The notes below the pieces were generated by a model. It saw nothing but the letters and a program-made list of their open reading frames with translations. It ran no database searches and was not told the origin of the DNA. Both the position numbers and the translations under genes were made by a program. From the NCBI RefSeq assembly GCF_019925205.1, contig NC_083564.1:26636447-26700446 (forward strand): 64,000 bases of DNA. The letters are read 5' to 3'. How positions within the stretch are numbered: position 1 is the stretch's first letter; the number at the start of each line of letters is the position of its first letter. This stretch comes from Metopolophium dirhodum (lineage: Eukaryota; Arthropoda; Insecta; Hemiptera; Aphididae). Below are positions 40,001-51,247 of this stretch, one piece after another.

Positions 40001-41890
40001 AAACGAACGGCCGGCCGGCGGAGAGGCCCTTAACCTCGATAACCGATAACAACGATTACGCCACCGGTTACCTGTACACACACACACACATACACGCGCG
40101 CGCTGGCCGAAACCTAATTATTATCGATCAGAATTAGATATAATATAATGATATATATTATATATATATAAATAATAATATACGTTAATCGGAGTGTCGG
40201 ACGTCTGGCAAAATGATTTCACAGCGCGAACACGACGCTCGTTAACAATATTATTATCTTTACGATCGTCGACACGTGGGAGCCGATTATACGAACGTTT
40301 GCGTCTGAACCGCGTACGAAACGGAGATAGGTACATGGCGTGTGGAAGGGAGAGTTGGGGAGAGAAACAACAAATAATGTAAAAACGCGAATGGTTCGGC
40401 GGCGGGACGTGGACGGGGGTGGTAAAAAGCTCTGGAAATAAAAAATAATTCAAGAGAAACTCACCCAGAGATGTTGGAACTGTTGTGGTGAATGACGTTG
40501 GAACTGCTGTGGTAGACGCCGTGATGGTTTTGCGACGACAAGTGTTGCGGGATTTGCTGTTCGGCGGTCGCGGACGACGGCGTATACGAGTGGTCGGCCA
40601 CGTGCGGCTGCTGGCACACGATGGTGGGCGAACCGCAGCCCTGTTGTTGGTCGTCGTGCAAATGGCCCTGCAACGGTGAAGCGCTACCCGAGTCACTGTG
40701 CAGCGAGGCCACGAGATGCGCAAAGGGATTCTCCTGCTGTCCGGGTCCCGCGCCGCCGTCGGACCGGGCCAAGTGCAGGTCAAGCAGTTCACCTTTAGCG
40801 GCGGCGGCAGCGGCCACCACTACTTCCTCGTCGTAACCGCCAGCCGAGCTGCCGGGACTGGAGCAGTGTTGCTCCTGTTGCTGCTGGAGCTGCACGGACA
40901 ATTGCTGCTGGTGGTCCTGGTGGAAGTACTCGTCGGTGTACACTTGCGGCTCCTGCTTGAGCACGATGTGTTCGAACTTGGCATGTTGCTGTTGCTGCTG
41001 CTGCTGGTACGCCTGTTGCTGGTACTCGTAAAAATCTTCGTCTTCGTCGCGCTGTTGCAAGTGCTGATGTATCTGTTGCTGACCCGCGATCAATACTTGC
41101 GGGAACATAGCGGCCATCAAGTCCCGGCCACTGCCGTACTTGGCCTGTTGATAAGTCTGTGCAACCAACATATTGTCGTAACGGCTGTTCGGCGACGGTC
41201 CACTACTGTTACTGTTACTGTTGTTGTTGACACCGGTCGTCGACGTTGTCGTAGTCGTCGCACTGGTGCTTACGTGTAGCTGCGGCGGACTGTCGTGCTG
41301 CTGGTGCTGGTGCTGGTGATGGTGTTGATGATGATAGTTCATATCATCGCGGCGTACGTACACGTTGCCGGTCGGCCGTTCGTCTGCCGTCCCGTGAACC
41401 GGTTGTTGCTGTAAACGGTCGACGGCGGCGGGCTCCTCCTCCTCCGACCCGAACGACGTCCTACCGACCGGCGCACCATCTACCGCCGGCGACCCGTAGC
41501 CGATGCTGGGCGTGCCCGCGCTCCCGCCGCCATTTTCTTCGTCCACCGCCGCGGTCACCACGTCGGTCGCCGCGCCGTCGCAACGCTGTGATGAGGACGA
41601 CAACGGCGCCGCGGTCGTTGTGGCCGCCGGCGGCGACTCATCGCTCGCCGACTCCTCCGCAGCGGCCACGACCGGCGACGTCACGACGTCACCGCGACGG
41701 TTGTTCAGCTCGTCGATGGTGTCCGCCGCCGCCCTGTCTTCCTCGGCGGACGTGTCGAACTCGCCGCCGCCGCAATCGCTCCTTCCGTCACCGACGACGC
41801 CAACCACCACATGGTGCTGCAGGTGGTGGTGGAGCTGATGCTGGTCGAGTTGTTCCGACGACGATTCCGCCGCTGCTACGGCCGATAAGC
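22341..41890 (-). CDS. srp: serpent-like GATA transcription factor (spliced gene with long and short N-termini)
   Basis: Nuclear GATA factor. Core exons: 29363-29225 (ATG at 29363), 29111-28719, then either 25089-24920 (N-finger) or 24295-24168 (no finger), 23690-23523 (C-finger), 23321-23252, 22630-22341. The N-finger form has 409 residues, with finger cysteines at 190, 193, 211, 214 and 245, 248, 266, 269; the other form has 395. Tail residues RPLTMKKDSIQTRKRKPKG, the QCTNC C-finger and the exclusive exon pair point to serpent. In Drosophila serpent also makes one- and two-finger isoforms by alternative splicing. Exon 41890-40465 joins at 29370 in frame (GG plus C gives Gly, then Ser-Thr-Met-Tyr), adding at least 474 residues. 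The first exon of the long form was not found. Pannier is the main alternative identity. Confidence 0.82.
23252..23321 (-). CDS. srp: serpent-like, basic tail exon
   Basis: Acceptor GATTTTCAG at 23322, donor ATA C|gtaagt at 23251. It encodes TRKRKPKGGSK then EPEPKRIKQEI. The basic block completes the C-finger arm and could serve as a nuclear localisation signal. Confidence 0.93.
23523..23690 (-). CDS. srp: serpent-like, C-terminal GATA finger exon
   Basis: Fifty-six codons between an acceptor ending TTTTTTTAG and the donor ATC CAG|gtgatt. It encodes NASRRQGLQC, the CTNC-X17-CNAC finger with SLWRRN, and the arm FKLHGVKRPLTMKKDSIQ. There is no intron after LHG, unlike the neighbouring GATAe-like gene. 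Confidence 0.96.
24168..24295 (-). CDS. srp: serpent-like, finger-less alternative exon b
   Basis: Acceptor TTGTTCTAG at 24296 and donor AGA ATG|gtacgt at 24167. Entry is phase 1 and exit phase 0, the same as the N-finger exon. It encodes about 42 residues beginning ASGPSSSGSGDFYKG and ending KTTRRM, with no finger. Used in place of exon a, it gives a protein with the C-finger only. A poorer alternative is inclusion after exon a through the offset donor at 24915. Confidence 0.72.
24920..25089 (-). CDS. srp: serpent-like, N-terminal GATA finger exon (alternative exon a)
   Basis: Acceptor ATTATACAG at 25090. It encodes DEMEMFCGGRECVNC then the X17-CNAC finger, followed by NKMNGMNRPLVKQPKRL. 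The donor CGG CTG|gttagt is phase 0 and joins the C-finger exon directly, giving the usual finger spacing. The glycine and other residues known from GATA1 to contact FOG cofactors are present. A second GT four bases downstream (after GTT A) has the phase needed to join exon b. Confidence 0.94.
25090..28718 (-). other. Intron of the serpent-like gene before the N-finger exon
   Basis: A 3.6-kb intron with several GC-richer patches (25240-25340, 25920-26130, 27590-27700, 28080-28270). None joins the flanking exons as a recognisable domain. Confidence 0.55.
28719..29111 (-). CDS. srp: serpent-like, Ser/Thr/Gly-rich exon 2
   Basis: Acceptor CCTGCTGCAG at 29112. It encodes VSEDGTGGYSPTS, a LPAF motif, then a Ser-, Tyr- and Gly-rich region that ends AAASLSA just before the fingers. 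The donor GCC C|gtaagt leaves one base. Both the N-finger exon and the alternative exon accept it, and in either case the junction codon encodes Leu. Confidence 0.9.
29225..29370 (-). CDS. srp: serpent-like, first core coding exon
   Basis: The acceptor CTCCGCACAG at 29371 is followed by seven bases and then ATG at 29363, with A at -3. It encodes MYQRSNGGG and ends MWST. Short transcripts could start translation at this ATG, while the long transcript reads through it in frame. The donor ACA G|gtaagc is strong. Confidence 0.85.
31550..31620 (-). other. Candidate alternative first exon for the short serpent-like transcript
   Basis: Strong minus-strand donor CGTACAG|gtaagg, with the last exon base at 31550, 2.2 kb upstream of the core ATG exon. 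Its phase would enter 29370 in frame, but that frame has no ATG after the last stop, so it is probably untranslated. The 5' end is unknown. Confidence 0.4.
32220..32410. promoter_or_regulatory. GC- and CpG-rich patch, possible internal promoter of the serpent-like gene
   Basis: About 190 bp are much richer in GC and CpG than the surroundings, just upstream of the candidate first exon at 31550. No TATA or initiator can be assigned with confidence. Confidence 0.25.
33088..33107 (+). mobile_element. End of the TIR element family, copy 3 (partial)
   Basis: The segment holds GAGCGGAGACGGTC preceded by GTATACGATAAAAACGATAC, matching the left end and flank of copies 1 and 4. The opposite end was not found, so the copy is truncated or decayed. 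Confidence 0.5.
34046..34085. repeat. GGC trinucleotide repeat
   Basis: About 13 units of GGC, followed by a shorter GCC run at 34107-34121. It is noncoding as far as I can tell and lies inside the serpent-like intron. Confidence 0.85.
34536..34559. repeat. ATT microsatellite
   Basis: Tandem ATT units. Similar short AAT/ATT arrays occur near 4000, 9180, 14627, 31440, 32160 and 36017. Confidence 0.8.
40465..41890 (-). CDS. srp: serpent-like, long N-terminal low-complexity exon
   Basis: Open for 474 codons from the acceptor TTTCGTTTAG at 41891 to the donor TCT GG|gtgagt at 40464. The protein is rich in Gln, His, Ser, Asn, Ala and acidic residues, with Gln runs, a mixed His/Gln block, an Asn/Ser block and an Ala run; there is no folded domain. 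It starts mid-codon, so an upstream coding exon is expected. The first in-frame ATG inside it is at 41342. Its two spare bases match the acceptor at 29370, and do not fit the phase of the GATAe-like exon 1. Such regions often act in activation. It could instead belong to an unrelated gene whose other exons I cannot see. Confidence 0.65.
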
Positions 41891-42647
41891 CTAAACGAAA
41901 AAATAAATATATATTTTATAGTTCGCTCGTTTTCATAATAACATATTAGGTGTCATGTCAAACAATTCAAGTTTTGTCACGCACGATATATAATATTAAC
42001 GATTGGACGGGAAACTTAGTGCTGTTTTGTGTACTAAAGTCTAAAACTTTGCAAATTGCATTACGTCGATATCGAAACATTTGGTAAACATAGGTAATAC
42101 TGTGAGCTGCGACTGACAGCGAGTAGAAAATATTTCATCCGACTGAATAACATCGATCACAGATATTATACAGTTCCAAATCATGCATAGATATTTTGAC
42201 TTTTGAGGAATATTATAAATGTTATTGTACCATTTGGCGGGCCTAAACACACCGCCGTAAAAATAGAACAACCGCTTTCTTTTCAAGATAATTTTCAAAC
42301 CATTATTGGAGTTATTATAATGTTACAGACCTTATTCGTTATATTCTATAAACTGCGCTTTCCATTACCGCACAACCATGACCCGATACTGCACAAAATG
42401 CATAACCCAATACCGCACAAAAATAGTATGGTGGGTACCTCACAGATTTATTAAAACCAATACAAATTGAAGTATAAAAATATTACACAGAATTAAGTAC
42501 AAAATACACAATCCAAATTAAAAAATCAAAAATGTGTGTTACATCAAAATAATTTATTAAAAACAGCGCATCTATGTAATAGATAGGGTATAACCATATG
42601 CGTCCCGTATTTCGTACTTCTGTCCCGTTGTCCTTACTGGGCTACAG

Positions 42648-42800
42648 TAAAACCAGATGGCTCGCACTAACGCCTGCTATCGAAAGAGTTTTGCAGTTAT
42701 ATTATGTACAACTAAAAGATCATTTTTAAGCATAAAAAAGTGTTCAACAGATTCAAAGAATTTATTCGAGTGTCCACGATACCGAGTTATGGATTTTTTT
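42648..42800 (+). pseudogene. hAT-family transposase relic
   Basis: The translation GYSKTRWLALTPAIERVLQL is followed by VQLKDHF and a stop; after a frame change, a CS...LFECP stretch continues. The TRWL...PAIERVL pattern resembles the central region of hAT-type transposases. Stops and frameshifts show it is dead. Confidence 0.55.
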
Positions 42801-42863
42801 GCCATGTGCAAAATACACGACTAACTTGGTGGTAACTTGGGAGTATTTTAATACCTGTGTGCG

Positions 42864-44165
42864 CAGGGGCGTAATTAAGCGGGAGATGAAGGGGATACTG
42901 CAGCGCTGGCGTAAAGTTTTGCGGGGCCCGGGGCAAGTAAAAAATGTGGGGCCCTTACTTCCTATCTTACATTACATCCCCATTCTAAATTAACTATAGA
43001 TTTAATTCAAAAGGTAATTTTTTCCATCGATTTTAAATCAAACGATTAATGTACATTAGGTATGTAAATTAAATCAAAACAATCAATGATAAATGTATTA
43101 TCTTATTATTTGCATGTAAAATAAACTTATCATCCTAATCACAATTATAAAATATCAAAATACAAATATTATTAATAATTACTTTTACTAATTAAATTTA
43201 TAATTGCATAATAGGTAAGTAATAACATTAATTTATAAAGGAAATTTAAAAAAAAACGTGTGTGCTCAACAATTTATAATATTTTAAATACATAATACAT
43301 TCTTAAAGTAAAATATTGTCAGTTATAAACTTTTAATTTTTCTAGCTTTTTTGGATGCAAAATCATTTATTATATCTTCATATTTTAGTTGTTCTGTATT
43401 ATAATTAGGGCTATGATTTATATGAAATAAAAAATGATGAAATATGCATTTATTTTATTAAAAATATGCAAAAATATGCTAAACTATACCACATAAATAT
43501 TATGAAATAAATAGTTTTTCTATACATTTTTGAAAAAAAACTTGAAATTTTCAAATATCCTTCATTAGCCTTAAAAGTTAGATATTTGGAAAATTAAATA
43601 AAAGGAAACCTAGCCGTATCACTGTTTATCGAATATTTTACGTTTTTTCAATTTATATGTTTCGTAGAAAGTAGGTAATTATTATAAGTACTAATACATA
43701 TTATACATATTATGTATAGTATTTATTTTTCTACACCAAATGTGATAAACCGATAATGACGATAAAAACATCGAGCATTTTAGTTTTAACAATAACCTAA
43801 TATTTTCAACGTATCCAACGAAAATAATCTGGTAGAAATCAACTCAAATTTACTGTACTTGGGTGTTTTGGGTAATATGTTGTTAGTTTGTGTTGAGTAA
43901 TACTAAGACTCATGATCAAAAATTAACTTTTTTTTTGGTTTCATTCAGGTGGGAGCACTAAATAACGGAGCCTAAAATCACGGAGCCCGGAGCACGCGCC
44001 CCGCTCGCCCCGACGCTTGCTCCGGCATTGGGGATAGACCCCCCCTAGAACCTTTATTATATATATATTCCACACAACACTTTACATGAAAAAGTAGTAT
44101 TTTGTGTGTAAGATAATGCAACCCCCCCCCCCCTTCACCAGGATTAATTCCTAATTATGTCACTA
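42864..44165. mobile_element. hAT-like non-autonomous element with 8-bp target duplication
   Basis: TGTGTGCG flanks both sides (42856-42863 and 44166-44173), the 8-bp duplication typical of hAT insertion. The left end CAGGGGCGTAATTAAG resembles the inverted right end TAGTGACATAATTAGG at 11 of 16 positions. Both ends run into GAAGGG or poly-C/G stretches. The AT-rich interior has no transposase frame. Confidence 0.72.
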
Positions 44166-44173
44166 TGTGTGCG

Positions 44174-46639
44174 GTTTTTCATATACGTATTTTGCACATT
44201 TGTGCGGGAATGGGCGACGCCCTCTACAAACACCATACCGGCTAATGTGGACCTGACTTCATACTTGAATTACATTCAAAAATGAGAAAAGTACATCCAA
44301 ACAGGCAGTATAATATATGTGTGTCTTTAAATTTGATAGGGATGAGTGCAATTAAATAATATTATAATAAACTGACTAATATAAAAATTAATATCTGAGC
44401 GGTGGTCGGTTATAACAAAATAGTTATAACTTTAAAAAAAAAATGTGTTTATTTTAATTTCTTATTTACAATTTTTGTTCACTGTACTTCACAAAAGAAT
44501 ATTTTGCGGTTAATAACACAACTATCGTGTCAATAAACGGAAACATTTTATAATTAAACATTCATGAAAATTCATTCATATTATAATCATATTGAACATT
44601 TTAGACTTCAACGTATACAACATGTACAATATCATATGAAATTTAAAAGAATAACAACAATTATATTATATTTTATGAGACTAAAACATTTATCTCTCAT
44701 ACTTTTATAAAAAAACTTATATTTTTTTATTCAAGTTACGCATTGTTAAAATATAAACGTTGAGGAGTGGTTAATTACAATAAAAAAACATTCAGTTCAG
44801 CAACAAAATTAAAAAAAGGTACATTTTTAATACTAAATTATTATACTATAGTAACTTAGTCCTATAGGGACCTACCTACACTTTACAATGGAAACCGGCA
44901 AGATCAAATATTAATTCCTAACAATCATTCATTATTTCATATTGGTACTGTTTATCGGTCAATTAATTAAAAATGTACAAATTGTTATTTCAAATAATAT
45001 AGCCAATTCAACTGATATAAATAAACAAAAAAAACTTAACGTCTCGTTAATTAAAAAAATTACAGTGGGCCTTTAAAAAATATGAATCATGATATTTTTT
45101 TTAGAAACTTTTGCATTTATTTAAATATTATTTCCAAACTTTTATCAATAATAAACTATATAATAACACTCATCGCTATTAGTAATTACTAATTATAGTA
45201 TAACCGCACTCGTCGCTGTTAAAACGTCATTCGTAAGACTTACAACCTTTTTAAATTATATTACACATTATATTATAATGTAAAAAACTTTAAACCGTAT
45301 AAACAATCATATTGTGTGTATAGTGTATTAGTTCAACAGGAGAGTGTATAAACGTGAAGTGGTGTGTGTTTAAACCTATAGTGTAAGGTGTATAATATTA
45401 ATATAACCCCCCACCCCCGACCATTTAGACATTTTTGTGTGCGCCACTATTATATGGTCCAATAAGCATTTTAAAATCGTTATAATAATAAACATGTAAA
45501 GGAAACCCAGTGCTAATTTACTATACAGTTGCAGTTACGATTAAAATGTATATTACCTTTTTTTTTTTAAAAAAAATCGTTTATTTAAATGAATATTTAC
45601 AATCTGTACTAGTAGGGGGCACAATAAGAATGTGCCTCCTAATGTTTAGCATAATAATGAAAAGGACAGTGAAAGACATGAAGGAGCTTCACATTAGAAG
45701 CACCTGAGCTGTATATTACTTATTAATTGTTATGTATATAGGTACTATACTATAGTATACTATATTGTACGCCATGTCGTTGTATGATATAGGTATTGGG
45801 TGCCCAACATTTTAATTGAACATGATGTTTACTGTTTATAATGTCTAGTGTACTTATTACGATTTTACAATATTTATGATATAAAACTCAGGACCGTAAT
45901 GTATGATATCATCTGTTATTATTAAGATTATAGACAACGAATTGAATAGTGTATAGGTAGAATACCTATTGTTGTATCTTAGGTACACTCAAATAAATGT
46001 ATTTACTATTTTATAACTATACCTACAAATAGTTTTTTTTAATAAATTAGTCAACTTTATCACAATATAAAAGGCTCAGTTAATTACAATCAAATTCTAT
46101 ACAAACAATTGTTATAACTTATAAATATTAACAACCAAATGTTCAAGTTATCGGTGATAAAAATTGCATTTAAATCCGTGACCTAGTTATCACTAAAAAT
46201 ATTCCCGAATAGGTAGGTATAATATCAATCCAATCTAAATCGTAAACCTCTTTTAACTAATTGTAGATGTGCTACTTAAGTAATGCTGAGATCCAATAAA
46301 CGTATCCAGTGAAATATAAATTTGTATTATTACATAACATTAGGTACCTACTATAGTAATATTAATATACAACAACTTATGAAAATAATAATCATACTGA
46401 ACATTAATATGATTAATCAAACATAGTATACATATACATACTATACAGTGAAAGAAAAATAAGCACGAACAATATTTTTTTAAAACCCGATAAATTTATC
46501 TGTCATTTACTATTTTGTGGATAATATTGGTATAATATAAATATTAAAAAATAATAAATACTGAAATTAAAACAAAACAAGGTCGATAAGTTTGTTTAAA
46601 AAAATATTTCAATGTTCGTAACATTACAATAATTACACC
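44174..46639. other. AT-rich, no gene seen
   Basis: Contains a C-rich stretch followed by GTGCGCCACTATT near 45403-45450, which resembles the end of a hAT-like element without a visible partner. Confidence 0.45.
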
Positions 46640-46830
46640 GGGGGGACGGAGTGGCCGAGCGGATTAAGGCGTCGGTTGCGACGCACACCGGCGCCGGTTC
46701 GATGCCGGGCCTCGGGTGGCATTTTTCTTCGGGCAAGTCACGGTGTCCGGAGAGAAGTGCCCCCCCCCCCCCCCCCCCGGGAATGGCAGATACCTACGGG
46801 TGCCCACTAAAAAATCTGTCAAAACCAAAC
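46640..46830 (+). mobile_element. tRNA-derived SINE
   Basis: The 5' part resembles a class II (Leu/Ser-like) tRNA with an A-box TGGCCGAGCGG (46652-46662) and a B-box GGTTCGATGCC (46696-46706), the internal promoter of RNA polymerase III. It does not fold into a complete tRNA: there is no matching 3' acceptor arm, and an unrelated body follows with an 18-C run (46761-46778). A retroposed SINE fits better than a working tRNA gene. Confidence 0.7.
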
Positions 46831-49800
46831 GTTGGTTTTTTACGACATTTCAATTTTTATGCAAGTTCCGAGTATGTAAAATATTACAATTTAAAAATGC
46901 TCATATTTCTCAAAAAAATTTAAATATAATATATAAAAGCCTAAAGTACAAACACTGGTTCACAAATAAGGAACACAATGTTCCTAATACTTTAATTACA
47001 GATCGATTCACTAAAATATTAAAGCTAACAACGTAATAATTGGTTCTGCTGAACGGAAATTTGCAATGTTCCAAATGGATTAGAAAAACAAATCAAATAG
47101 GATGTCCTCTGTAGATTTTAGTACTTTTTTAGTTTATATAATATTATAATTAATAGCGTTCAATCACTATTCACACATTTAACATCAATAACATCCATAA
47201 GTATTAAGTAGGTACCTATATGAATCTCCTAGAATTTTCTTATTTAGTACTTAGTTTTTTTAGAATTGATAAACCCTCTTAAAACTATTACTCGTGCTTT
47301 GAAAATGCAAATGCCTTATACGCTATGCACGTATTAATAATGTAGTTTATCTTTTACTGCGACATTTACAACTCTAATATAGGCATAAGTATATTACATT
47401 TAAACAGTGTACCTACATCAAAACAAAGATTAACAAATGGTGAAATATGTGAAATTATTATAGTTGGGTATTATACCATTTTATTTAAACCAAAAGTTTG
47501 AAATAGATTAATAAAAATAATTATATTCATGAATATCGGACAATATTCAGTCACAGACTTTAAATTATAAAATGTGAAACGGATTACCATTAAGTTATTT
47601 ACAACGATATCAGATAATTTATATTTTAAGCTATATAACACTGAGAATACAAATTAGATAACCATCCAATATGTCATGTATGTGTGTTTCGGGTTTGATG
47701 ATACACAATCAAGAAAAAAAAAATTAAATACAATTTTCATCTGGGTGTCGAATTCTGACATCCCCAAAATGATAATTTTGAATAAAACTTCACCCAATAT
47801 GATAACCTGTTTTAATATGGGACTAATCGCGTCGGGGAGGTCAATTCACTAATACTGTGGGTTAATAATATATGTGATAAGAGCATATATTTATATTTCG
47901 TTGAGGGAGGTCTATGTAGTGAGGATGGTCAATTCCACCCTTATAAATAGTAGAGTCAAATTACAACATTAAACGGAAATTCGGCGTATCGATATTTATG
48001 GGCAATAAAATGTTCGTTTTGTTTATAGAAAAATATTCAACTTGTATGCTCTATTCGTTTTAGAGAATATTGAATAATACTCGATTTAAGTATAGGTATA
48101 GGTACTGCAACACGCCGTTTGACATTATTTTAGAAGCAATGTATAATATATTTATTTCGAAGTTACAATTGTGTCTTTGGGGACAATTTGTTTATAGGCG
48201 TTATAAAAGCGAAGAAAAAAACTAAGCCAAAATTAACCCTACGCAAACAAAGGGTTCCCATGGTTTTTATTTACAGTATGCCTCGTCGTATAATGGAAAC
48301 AGGATCTCAGGTGTGAATCAATAGCCGGTTTGTTTAGACCCATACTCTCTCACGCCGGTACGCACGGACACACTTAACCGATTTTCACTTTTCGACACAT
48401 GTGCAACAAAAAAATACGAAAATCACTTAAACCCGTATATGCTATGAGGTTCCTGTCCTACCCCGCGTGCCTACAAACTTCCTTCGTTTATAATGTAGGC
48501 TGCTGACCGGTAAAGGAATCCAACAGTGGCTTTTTATCGCGAATTCCTCGCAGGAAGTGTCCGGTCCAGTGGCCACAAAGAAAAAGATAACGAAGTCGAC
48601 ACTTGTTTCCCCTTTAACTGATAAATGAAATATATTCGATGGGAACGACGCGTTGATATAAACATAATTTAAAAAAAAGCGCATATTAAAGACGTGGTTA
48701 TTATTGTAGTATTTACCATTTCGTTGCTATAATATTATACATTATACCCGTTTGCGATGCATTTACCGACGCAGATATTATTATCATCGATTATCGATTG
48801 ACTCCTCTCGGTCGCAGTGTGTACAAGGAAAAAGGGATAATACAACATACGGCTCGGGCACGCTCTACCATAGAGATAATCGGTCGGTAGGTTGTAGTCT
48901 GTAGTGTCTGTACTCTGTAGGTACTATTATACTAACTATAAAGTAATAATATAATGCCCACATTATAACATAATATGTATATTATAGTATTACGTATTAA
49001 AATCCGATTACAGTGCGGATAATAATATGAGGAATTATCGTATAAAATATAATGGAAAATATTATACTGGTTTGTAGGTCGCAGTGTCGCACACATGCTT
49101 ACATATACACCGCGACACGTCTGCCTACGTCTATTGTGCAGTAACAAATTCGTGCCAACAACAATACTTTACATAATAATATAATATAATATATTGACGA
49201 TTGAACGGTCATGGGGTGTAATATTATCCTTTATGATATCAATTATAAAGTACATCTAATGAAATCCCAATATAATAATTGTCGGTCATTTTCGAGAATG
49301 ACAAATTGTTAGCGGCACATTAGTAGCTGATCAGCACGGAGCGGATGAGAATATAATGTCCCGGTCGTGTTTTATCGTTTCGGCTCATCAAATAACATTA
49401 AACAGAATAATATATTTCACTATAATAATAATATGCTACAAAATAATCTTGTAGTACGTTCAAAATTAATAATGGTTTTATTGATCTCGTTGTTACTTTT
49501 ATGAACAGCCGGTTACAATTAATTCGTCGATTATAATACTGTATACGTGAATACTGTAACGTGTCAAAAATTTGTGAATGTCAAACTAAAATATATTTAA
49601 CAGAGAAAGTCAAGTTTTATCGAGATCGAATTTGTTCCTAATTGCATTAGTAATAATTTGTAAACAACTCTGAGCACGTATATTAAAATATAAATTTCCA
49701 ATAATATTTTCTGAATAACTCAAGTACCCTACCTATATAATACATGACAGTATAGTGGACTATAACCAAAAATATTATCGTAAATTCAACTTATATATAT

Positions 49801-51207
49801 TAATATATGATATAAATAAGTAAATCGGTATAACTAATAAATATAATAATAAAACTAACCGAATTTTTTTCTTGTTGCGCCACTGATAAGTAATAATATA
49901 TTATAACTATCTATTAAAATTAAGTAAAAATTATGTTTAAATGATATAATAATTGTAAAAAATAAAAATTGTTAATAATAATTGCAAAATCTTGTCAAAA
50001 AGACTAAATTATTAATTTTGTTTAGAAAGATTAAGCAGACAAATTATACAGTCTATGGATATCAGTAGTATATAAATGTCTTGAGCAGTTGTAACTAAGT
50101 ACATCAAACATTAATTATTTTTCAAAAATGAAAATAACTTATTGTTAATGTTGGCTAAAATCTAGTTAAAGATTATTTAATCCTTTTGATATATGGTTAT
50201 ATATATATATAACCTACCTAGTATTAATGATTGAGTCTTATTCTCATTCTATCAAATATTAAAATTTAATTTTATGTCTACGCTTAAAAAAATGTTAGTT
50301 CCTTAATAGTAATTACCTTAGAGCTTAATAAACATATTTTTAATTACAGTAAATATCTAATTAAAACATTTTTATTCATAGAAATTAAAATTAATGCATC
50401 GTACACAATTTTTATATTAATTTTCTTTCATGGTCGTTATAATAATTCCTAAATCGTACAATAAACTATTGAAACTGCGCGTATTGATTCTTATATAATA
50501 CTTCGACCTGAACTATAGTTCTCAAACAGTCAGGTCACACTGCCTCAGACTAATTTACAGGTTATTAAAATAAAATAATATTTTGAACTAATTTTAACTG
50601 GGTAAATCAAGCAGTTCAAGCATATTTGTTTTTTTCTTAATGAGGCCAAATGCATAACAAATAGGTATATACATATAGCTAATTAATCTAAACTATAGAA
50701 AAATAATTTAAATAATTAAACAAAAATTCAAAACATTTAAAAATAGCACCTTAAAACGTTATGTCATTAAACCTATAAGTCAGATAAATTACCATTTAGT
50801 AAGAATTTTTTTTTCACAACAAGTGCCTAAATAATTTTAGTACATTTTAAACTATATTTCTAATGCTATAATAGAGCAATATGCTTTTACATCATTATTA
50901 AAAATCGACATATCCTAGCTAAAAAAAACATATCATATCACTGAGTAACGTTAACCAGAGTTACGAAGGCGTCACGGGAAACGCAAATTACAATATTGCG
51001 TTAATTAGACCTCTTCGACATCATCGGGGTAGTAATTTTAAGCTAAACCAGATCCGAAAACATGCTAACTATATCTAATTGCAATTTTCGATGACGTCCA
51101 GGTCTGTCTTTCGAGCATGTGCCATTCCCTAGGGACCGTCACGACAACCAGATTTCGTGGCACACGCTATGATCGTTTGTCATCCCATGGCAGATTACTG
51201 AGAGATG

Positions 51208-51247
<40 letters not shown>

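Larger units (their letters stand above)
29371..40464 (-). other. Large intron and 5' regulatory span of the serpent-like gene
   Basis: About 11 kb between the long N-terminal exon and the core. It contains GC-rich patches, trinucleotide and AAT microsatellites, a TIR-element end at 33088, and a candidate alternative first exon at 31550. Several GATA cores lie at 39900-40330. Open frames here are low-complexity or have no domain. Confidence 0.5.

Noticed and set aside
40121..41938. Long overlapping open frames on the plus strand and in other minus frames across 40121-41938
   Set aside because: They are shadows of the Gln/His-rich coding exon; GC-rich repeats keep several frames open.
46640..46725. 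A functional Leu- or Ser-type tRNA gene
   Set aside because: A- and B-boxes are present, but the acceptor stem is not closed and a SINE-like body follows.
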